From Prochlorococcus marinus str. MIT 9515 (GTDB lineage: Bacteria > Cyanobacteriota > Cyanobacteriia > PCC-6307 > Cyanobiaceae): a stretch of DNA of 64,000 nucleotides. A model generated the notes under the pieces. The model searched no databases, had not been told where the DNA came from, and saw only the letters and a list, made by a program, of their open reading frames with translations. Positions within the stretch are counted from its first letter, which is position 1; each line of letters starts with the position of its first letter. Below, piece after piece: positions 58,102-64,000 of the stretch. A program made the position numbers and the translations under genes. The stretch is taken from positions 1,550,001 to 1,614,000 of the forward strand of contig NC_008817.1 of the NCBI RefSeq assembly GCF_000015665.1, in the 5' to 3' direction.

Positions 58102-58689
58102 ATGCCACCACGTCCACGCTTTGATCGCCGAGCTCCCGTTAGAGAGCTCCCAAATATTAACGAAAGAATAAAATACCCTCAATTAAGAGTTGTTGATTCA
58201 GATGGAAAACAATTAGGAGTAATAGATAGAATCAAAGCATTAGAAATTGCTAATCAGAGAGAGCTAGACCTAGTTTTAGTCAGCGAAAAAGCTAATCCAC
58301 CTGTTTGTAGGATTATGGATTACGGAAAATATAAATTTGAGCAAGAAAAGAAAGCAAAAGAAGCAAGAAAAAAATCTCACCAAACTGAAGTTAAAGAAGT
58401 AAAAATGAGATATAAGATTGATAAGCATGACTATGACGTAAGAATAGGGCAAGCTGTTAGATTTTTAAAAGCAGGCGATAAAGTCAAATGTACTGTAATT
58501 TTTAGAGGCAGAGAAATTCAACACTCAAATTTAGCCGAAACACTTCTTTTAAGAATGGCTAATGATTTAGAAGAGCAATCAGAGGTTCAACAAAGGCCAA
58601 AAAGAGAAGGTAGAAACATGATTATGTTTTTAAGTCCCCGAAAAACACCTTTAATTAAAAAAGAAGAAGATGCAAAAGAAAATAATTAA
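58102..58689 (+). CDS. infC: Translation initiation factor IF-3
   Basis: Keeps ribosomal subunits apart and proofreads the start codon. The 195 residues comprise the N-domain ([51 protein letters not shown]) and the C-domain ([40 protein letters not shown]). The N-terminus has an extension rich in Arg and Pro. Translation appears to begin at a normal ATG, not the AUU or AUC codon that autoregulates infC in enterobacteria. Confidence 0.97.
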   Translation: MPPRPRFDRRAPVRELPNINERIKYPQLRVVDSDGKQLGVIDRIKALEIANQRELDLVLVSEKANPPVCRIMDYGKYKFEQEKKAKEARKKSHQTEVKEVKMRYKIDKHDYDVRIGQAVRFLKAGDKVKCTVIFRGREIQHSNLAETLLLRMANDLEEQSEVQQRPKREGRNMIMFLSPRKTPLIKKEEDAKENN

Positions 58690-58774
58690 TCTACAAGAAA
58701 TTCACCCAAAGATTATGACAGATGTTAAAGTGCCACCTAAGGTAATTTAAGAACTAAATTAGGTATTTTCTAAA

Positions 58775-59761
58775 GTGAGATTCCATATTCAACAAGAAAT
58801 TGATATTCCGGCTTCGATACAGTTATACAATCAGATTTGCTTTGCAATTGCAGCCAGATATTATCCTCCTGGACACCGTTTGCCAAGTACTAGACAATTA
58901 GCGATGCAAACAGGGCTTCATCGTAATACTATCAGTAAAGTTTACAGACAACTCGAGATGGATGGTGTTGTTGAAGCTATAGCAGGTTCAGGTATTTATG
59001 TAAGAGACAACCTTAAAAAAAGTGATTTTAAAAAATCTTTTAATTCAAAAAACAACTCTAATCGAGCTCCTGATCAAGAAGCAAAAAAAGCAATTGATAA
59101 ATTAATAAAACTTGGGTGCACTCTGCAAGAAACACGAAATTTTTTAACTTACGAAATTGATTGGCGTATAAAATGTGGGTCAAGAATATTAGTAAGTACT
59201 CCAAGGGAAGATATAGGTGCCTCCATGTTAATTGCAGAAGACCTCTCTCCAAAAATCAATGTCCCAGTTGAAGTTATTCCCATGGAGGAATTAGAAAAAG
59301 TTCTTTGCAACTCAAATAATGGAACAATTGTTACAAGTAGATATTTTTTGCAGCCTTTAGAAAAACTAGCAAAAAAATATAGAGTAAGAGCCATAGCAGT
59401 TGATTTGAGCGACTTTCAGAAAGAATTAAAGATAATAAAAGAATTACAACTTGGTAGTTGTGTTGGCATTGTGAGCATTAGTCCTGGACTATTAAGAGCA
59501 GCAGAAATTATCATACACAGTATGAGAGGAAGTGACATAGTACTTATGACAGCTATTTCGGATAACAGCAGTAAATTACTTACTCTTTTAAAATCTTCAA
59601 ATTATGTAGTCTGCGACGGACCTAGTTTATCGGTTGTTGAAAATGCTCTTATCAAAAACCGTTCCCAACTAATGAGAATGCCACAAATTATATGTGCAAA
59701 AAATTACTTAAGTATCGAAACAATAAATCAATTAAAAACAGAAATAGGAGTGATTAATTAA
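58775..59761 (+). CDS. plmA: GntR-family regulator, probable PlmA
   Basis: A 328-residue transcription factor. The N-terminal winged helix is a clear GntR domain (PASIQLYNQICFAIAARYY, then PPGHRLPSTRQLAMQTGLH and TISKVYRQLEMDGVVEAIAG). The roughly 230-residue C-terminal domain is not an aminotransferase or FadR type and matches the size and style of PlmA, the GntR regulator found throughout cyanobacteria. In freshwater strains PlmA binds the nitrogen regulator PII. Translation starts at GTG (58775). It is 2 bp upstream of cysE, so the two are probably one transcript. Confidence 0.75.
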   Translation: MRFHIQQEIDIPASIQLYNQICFAIAARYYPPGHRLPSTRQLAMQTGLHRNTISKVYRQLEMDGVVEAIAGSGIYVRDNLKKSDFKKSFNSKNNSNRAPDQEAKKAIDKLIKLGCTLQETRNFLTYEIDWRIKCGSRILVSTPREDIGASMLIAEDLSPKINVPVEVIPMEELEKVLCNSNNGTIVTSRYFLQPLEKLAKKYRVRAIAVDLSDFQKELKIIKELQLGSCVGIVSISPGLLRAAEIIIHSMRGSDIVLMTAISDNSSKLLTLLKSSNYVVCDGPSLSVVENALIKNRSQLMRMPQIICAKNYLSIETINQLKTEIGVIN

Positions 59762-59763
59762 CT

Positions 59764-60498
59764 ATGTTGAGAAATTTTAGATCGGACATTGAAATAATAA
59801 GAGAAAGAGATCCAGCAGCAAGAGGTATTTTAGAGATTTTCCTTTGCTATCCTGGTTTCCAATCAATTGTAATGCATAGATTAACTCATAAATTATGGCT
59901 ATTAAAAGTACCTTTAATTCCTAGAATATTAAGTCACTTGAATAGATTATTTACTGGAATAGAAATACATCCAGGTGCAAAAATAGGGAAAAAAGTTTTT
60001 ATAGATCATGGGATGGGAGTTGTGATTGGTGAAACAGCTGAAATTGGCAACAATTGCTTACTTTATCAAGGAGTTACTTTAGGGGGCACTGGCAAAAGTC
60101 ATGGGAAAAGACACCCAACTTTAATGGAAAATGTAGTAGTAGGAGCAGGAGCAAAAGTCCTCGGTTCAATAATAGTTGGGCCTAATACTCGCATTGGGGC
60201 AGGTTCTGTTGTTGTTCGTAATGTAGAAGAAAATAGTACTGTTGTTGGCATCCCTGGAAGAGTAGTTCATCAAAGTGGTGTCAAAGTTAATCCACTAGCA
60301 CACTCTGCGTTACCAGATGCTGAAGCCAGTGTCATTAAAAACTTAATGGATAGAATTGATCAACTCGAGAATCAAGTTCTTAGATTAAATAAAACCTTAA
60401 GAACTTTAGTGAAAACAGAATCTATGGATATTACAAAAATCGGTGATGCACAAAATATAAAAGACAAAGAAATAATAGAATTCTTAGGAGATAATTAA
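59764..60498 (+). CDS. cysE: Serine O-acetyltransferase
   Basis: Acetylates serine with acetyl-CoA to give O-acetylserine, the precursor of cysteine. The 244 residues include an N-terminal helical domain (DPAARGILEIFLCYPGFQSI, then RLTHKLW) and a left-handed beta-helix of hexapeptide repeats (GIEIHPGAKIGKKVFIDHG, GVVIGETAEIGNNCLLYQGV, GGTGKSHGKRHPTL). The catalytic His/Asp pair falls in IDHGMGVVIGE. A charged helical tail follows. It begins 2 bp after plmA, so cysteine supply and nitrogen signalling may be linked. Confidence 0.96.
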   Translation: MLRNFRSDIEIIRERDPAARGILEIFLCYPGFQSIVMHRLTHKLWLLKVPLIPRILSHLNRLFTGIEIHPGAKIGKKVFIDHGMGVVIGETAEIGNNCLLYQGVTLGGTGKSHGKRHPTLMENVVVGAGAKVLGSIIVGPNTRIGAGSVVVRNVEENSTVVGIPGRVVHQSGVKVNPLAHSALPDAEASVIKNLMDRIDQLENQVLRLNKTLRTLVKTESMDITKIGDAQNIKDKEIIEFLGDN

Positions 60499-60505
60499 AT
60501 TAATT

Positions 60506-63337
60506 TCAACTCTTAGTTTCTTTTTCACTTTGCGGTTGAAACATAAACATTGAATAAATAACATTCCTTCTCATATTTGTCATCATTTCAAGAAACATAT
60601 CATAACCTTCATTTTTATATTCAATTAAAGGATCCTTCTGACCATAACCTCTTAATCCTACAGATTCTCTTAAAGAATCCATCGATTGAAGATGTTCTCT
60701 CCATAAATTATCAATTTGTTGAAGAATAAAAAACCTCTCAGCTTCTCTCATTAAACCTGGACGAAATTGCTCTATTTGAGCTTCCTTCAAATCGTATGCG
60801 ATACGTAATTGCTCTTGAAGATAATTTTTTAATTCTTCAACTGATAGAACACTAACATCAGTTGATTTGAGATTATTTAATAAATAAATAAATTCTTTTA
60901 CTTTAGAAATCAATTGCTCAATATCCCATTCTTCTGGAGGTAAATCAGGATTTATATAAGCTTCTACAATTTCTTCCATTGTTCTATCTCCATATCCTAA
61001 AACTTGTTTCTTCAAATCACTACCTTTTAAAACTCGTAATCTCTCATTATAAACTGCTTTTCTTTGGTTATTCATTACCTCATCATATTCAAACACTTGT
61101 TTTCTAATATCATAATAATAAGTTTCAACCTTCTTTTGAGCACTTTCTAAAGATCTAGTAAGCATTCCTGACTCAATAGGCATATCTTCATCTACCCTAA
61201 AAGCATTCATTAAATTTGCTACCCTGTCACCCCCAAATATCCTTAATAAATTATCTTCCAAGGATAAAAAGAATCTAGTACTTCCTAGATCTCCTTGTCT
61301 CCCTGCTCTTCCTCTAAGTTGATTATCAACTCTTCTTGATTCGTGTCTTTCAGTTCCAATAACATGAAGACCTCCAGCTTTTCTTACATTTTCCTCTTCA
61401 TGAACTAATACCTTTTCATATTCATTTTTTACATCTGACAAAGCATCTCTAAGAGATTGTATGAGTTTATCCTCAGTAGGTGCCTTTTCAGCAGCAGTAG
61501 CAATTCTATCGTCTAATTCCAAAATAGTTAAAGTTCTCTCTCCCCAACTCTTAACAAGTTCATTAGATAATAAAGATAATTTTCTTGTCGTATCTTCTCC
61601 TAACTGACATGGGAAAAGACTGGCTCCGCTACTTTTACTATTCTTATTTGAAATTGACTCACTCTTTGAAGCAAAACCTCCACCAGCTTTTGAACTTCTT
61701 TGTTGGGGTATCGGTGGCTTATGCTCATTATCTGGTTTAACAAGTAATGGCATTAAAGTTTCTTTTAATTTTAACCTTGCCATATAATCACTATTACCAC
61801 CAAGAATAATATCAGTACCTCTTCCAGCCATATTTGTAGCAATGGTTACAGCGCCTGATCTTCCTGCCTGAGCTACGATTTCTGCCTCACGTTCAACATT
61901 TTCTGGCTTCGCATTTAGTAAATTATGAGGGATTTGCTGTTCAAATAAAAGCGAACTTAATAACTCACTTTTCTCGACACTTGTTGTACCCACTAAAACA
62001 GGTCTGCCATTCCTATGTATTTCTGCTGTTTCATTAGCGACTGCTTTCCATTTTCCTATTTCTGTTTTAAAGACTTGATCAGCCCAGTCTTGTCTCTTCC
62101 TAACCTGATTAGTTGGAACAACTGTTGACTCTAACTTATAAGTTTTTTCAAATTCCACTTCTTCAGTCTTAGCAGTCCCTGTCATACCAGCTAAACCTGG
62201 ATACAGCAGGAAAAAATTCTGATAAGTTATTGATGCTAATGTCTGAGTCTCAGGCTGAATTTTGAGACCTTCTTTTGCTTCGATTGCTTGATGTTGGCCA
62301 TCACTCCATCTCCTTCCCGGCATAACCCTTCCTGTAAATTCATCAACTATTACTGCTTCGTCTTTCTTAATGATATAGTTTACATCCTTCACAAATAATT
62401 CTTTAGCCTTTAAAGCATTAGTAATATAATGCGCCCATGGATCTTGAGGATCATATAAATCATTAACCTTGAGTGACTCCTCACATTTAGCAAATCCTTG
62501 ATCAGTCAATATACAACTACGTTGTTTTTCATCAACTTCATAATCACCCTCAGGATCAATACCATCTTTACTCAACTCTTTTGCCTTAATTAGAGATAAA
62601 GCTAATTCTGCAGCTTTTTGATATTTTTCTTGAGGTCTTTCAATTTGACCAGAAATAATCAGAGGAGTTCTAGCTTCATCAATTAAAATTGAATCAACCT
62701 CATCTATCACGCAATAATTAAATTTTCTTTGAACTACTTCTTCAATCTCAGTAGCCATATTATCTCTCAAATAATCAAAGCCTAATTCAGAATTGGTGGC
62801 ATAGGTTATATCACATGCGTAATTTTTTTTTCTTTCAGCAGGACTCATGTCTTGCTGAATTAAACCTACAGATAATCCTAAAAAACGATGCACTTGTCCC
62901 ATCCACTCTGCGTCTCTTCGAGCCAAGTAATCATTAACTGTCACCACATGTACACCTTTACCAGTTAAAGCATTTAGATAACAAGGCAGAGTGGCAACAA
63001 GAGTTTTACCTTCACCGGTTTTCATCTCAGCAATTTGCCCCTCATGAAGAACCATTCCACCAATTAATTGGACATCAAAATGACGCATTTCTAAAACTCT
63101 TTTACTTGCTTCTCTAACAATCGCAAAAGCTTTTGGTAATATTTCTTCTAATTTTTCATTTTGTCTTTTGATATTTATTTCTAATGAAACTTTTGATTTA
63201 AGATTATGAGTCTCATTTCTTAATTCGTCATCAGTAAGTATTGATACTTCTTCTTCTAATAAATTTATTTCTTCAACTATTGGTTGATATCGCTTTAACT
63301 TTCGTGTATTTGGATCTCCCAACAAAAGTTTTAGCAT
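60506..63337 (-). CDS. secA: Preprotein translocase ATPase SecA
   Basis: Motor of the Sec pathway that pushes proteins through SecYEG into the thylakoid or plasma membrane. The start at 63337 ([14 protein letters not shown]) removes 13 spurious codons and gives 943 residues. Walker A is [15 protein letters not shown], Walker B is [20 protein letters not shown], and [14 protein letters not shown] plus [18 protein letters not shown] complete the helicase motifs. A low-complexity Ser/Lys insertion of about 40 residues (near 540-580) splits the second half. The C-terminal zinc-binding Cys/His motif is absent, as in other cyanobacteria. Confidence 0.97.
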   Translation of the reverse strand: MLKLLLGDPNTRKLKRYQPIVEEINLLEEEVSILTDDELRNETHNLKSKVSLEINIKRQNEKLEEILPKAFAIVREASKRVLEMRHFDVQLIGGMVLHEGQIAEMKTGEGKTLVATLPCYLNALTGKGVHVVTVNDYLARRDAEWMGQVHRFLGLSVGLIQQDMSPAERKKNYACDITYATNSELGFDYLRDNMATEIEEVVQRKFNYCVIDEVDSILIDEARTPLIISGQIERPQEKYQKAAELALSLIKAKELSKDGIDPEGDYEVDEKQRSCILTDQGFAKCEESLKVNDLYDPQDPWAHYITNALKAKELFVKDVNYIIKKDEAVIVDEFTGRVMPGRRWSDGQHQAIEAKEGLKIQPETQTLASITYQNFFLLYPGLAGMTGTAKTEEVEFEKTYKLESTVVPTNQVRKRQDWADQVFKTEIGKWKAVANETAEIHRNGRPVLVGTTSVEKSELLSSLLFEQQIPHNLLNAKPENVEREAEIVAQAGRSGAVTIATNMAGRGTDIILGGNSDYMARLKLKETLMPLLVKPDNEHKPPIPQQRSSKAGGGFASKSESISNKNSKSSGASLFPCQLGEDTTRKLSLLSNELVKSWGERTLTILELDDRIATAAEKAPTEDKLIQSLRDALSDVKNEYEKVLVHEEENVRKAGGLHVIGTERHESRRVDNQLRGRAGRQGDLGSTRFFLSLEDNLLRIFGGDRVANLMNAFRVDEDMPIESGMLTRSLESAQKKVETYYYDIRKQVFEYDEVMNNQRKAVYNERLRVLKGSDLKKQVLGYGDRTMEEIVEAYINPDLPPEEWDIEQLISKVKEFIYLLNNLKSTDVSVLSVEELKNYLQEQLRIAYDLKEAQIEQFRPGLMREAERFFILQQIDNLWREHLQSMDSLRESVGLRGYGQKDPLIEYKNEGYDMFLEMMTNMRRNVIYSMFMFQPQSEKETKS

Positions 63338-63513
63338 GATCGTTTGTCCTCTAAAAATTAATCCTATTACAAACATTATAAATTAGTACGTTACAACTAA
63401 ATGAGTAAATCTTATATCTCTTTATTTTTTTAAAAGTTATCGATTAAGGTATTTAAGTCAAAATTCCCAAATAAGATATTACATTTATCTCAAAATTCTA
63501 TAATCTCACATTA

Positions 63514-63969
63514 ATGAACAAAGTATTTTTAATTAAGCATTCTAAAGGAGCTCTTGGATTGAGATTGTTTGGATTAGGTCCAAATCTTAAGCCCACCAAC
63601 GGATTATTTAAACTAAAGCAATTTTTACATCGTAATACATTTTGGGCTAAGGATAGAACAATTAATGACCTGAAGAAATGTCTTGCTAACAGCGATATCA
63701 TTATTAGTATATGGTCTAATAATCAACCAGTTGGCTTTGGGAGAGCCTTATCAGATGGTATCTACAGAGGTGTTTTATGGGATATAGTAATCGATCAAAA
63801 TCATCAAGGAAAAGGCTACGGAAAAATGATTGTGAAAAATATTTTAGAGTCAAAACAAATTAAACATACAAAGAAAATTTATTTAATGACTACGAGCAAA
63901 AAATTATTCTATTCTCAACTTGATTTTAAAGAAGTTAACTCTCAAACTCTTTTAGTACGCGAAATATAA
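63514..63969 (+). CDS. GNAT-family acetyltransferase
   Basis: A 151-residue acetyl-CoA-dependent acetyltransferase. The cofactor-binding motif A is visible as LWDIVIDQNHQGKGYGKMIV (QxxGxG type), with motif B near LMTTSKKLFYSQLDF. The N-terminal 40 residues (GLRLFGLGPNLKPTNGLFKL) are not typical of the family. The substrate, an amine or a protein N-terminus, is unknown. It is divergent from secA across 176 bp and ends near the window edge. Confidence 0.85.
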   Translation: MNKVFLIKHSKGALGLRLFGLGPNLKPTNGLFKLKQFLHRNTFWAKDRTINDLKKCLANSDIIISIWSNNQPVGFGRALSDGIYRGVLWDIVIDQNHQGKGYGKMIVKNILESKQIKHTKKIYLMTTSKKLFYSQLDFKEVNSQTLLVREI

Positions 63970-64000
63970 ATTTCTTTTAAACTATAAGCCATTCTAAAAC

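Noticed and set aside
63338-63376. N-terminal extension of SecA (and similar extensions of GlmS, AhcY, SmpB and the sigma factor)
   Set aside because: The extra codons lack family similarity; the conserved starts lie at the internal Met residues adopted in the feature list.

Overview
This window is a stretch of core chromosome from a small-genome marine picocyanobacterium, almost certainly a high-light-adapted Prochlorococcus. The evidence is: strongly A+T-rich DNA; photosystem I genes psaD and psaC; the cyanobacterial NDH-1 subunit NdhS; a PanC-Cmk fusion; a ho1-pebA-pebB cluster with no phycobilisome structural genes beside it; RpaB and PlmA regulators; and very short intergenic spaces. I see no insertion sequence, prophage, CRISPR array, integrase, toxin-antitoxin or defence cassette. 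No stretch of 300 bp or more lacks a gene.

Layout. 1-7 kb (mostly minus strand): glutamate-cysteine ligase, trpE, psaD, a degenerate histidine-kinase-like protein, rodA and mrp. 7-13.4 kb: hemF, a CCB1-like membrane protein, a DEDD exonuclease, a LpxB-related glycosyltransferase with tRNA-Cys antisense to its 5' end, small unknown proteins and purM. 13.4-18.2 kb: panC-cmk, a low-molecular-weight phosphatase and the bilin operon ho1-pebA-pebB. 18.4-27.9 kb: icd; a minus-strand run of DUF1537 kinase-like protein, hexose epimerase, hydrolase and CPA2 antiporter; glgP and two small unknowns. 27.9-30 kb: tRNA-Arg, rnpB, rnc, ndhS, rimM. 30-37.5 kb: glmS, psaC, acpP-fabF-tkt, and thiC under a TPP riboswitch. 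37.5-43.9 kb: DUF3188, an M20 amidohydrolase, a TPR protein, ruvB, smpB, lysS and rpaB. 44-51.5 kb: mreBCD, ssb, a DedA protein, ahcY, tsaE, a PfkB kinase and a second hydrolase. 51.4-64 kb: a sigma factor, mgtE, two CrcB halves, gyrB, miaA, infC, plmA, cysE, secA and a GNAT acetyltransferase.

How the genes fit together. Most are housekeeping genes: photosynthesis (psaC, psaD, ndhS, hemF, CCB1-like), carbon flow (transketolase, glycogen phosphorylase, isocitrate dehydrogenase), cofactor supply (thiC, panC), RNA processing (rnpB, rnc, miaA, smpB, rimM, infC), cell shape (rodA, mreBCD) and light or metabolic regulation (rpaB, plmA, an alternative sigma factor).

I did not find a convincing new multi-gene system. 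The points most worth checking are local. They are a start-site-occluding hairpin ahead of psaD, a perfect 23-bp dyad ahead of the bilin operon, another between the antiporter and glgP, a histidine-kinase-like protein with a ruined ATP site, the LpxB-like gene whose reading frame has no normal start outside an antisense tRNA, and an asymmetric CrcB pair. Start codons were adjusted in several genes where the longest open frame is clearly over-extended. All family assignments come from reading motifs; no searches were run.
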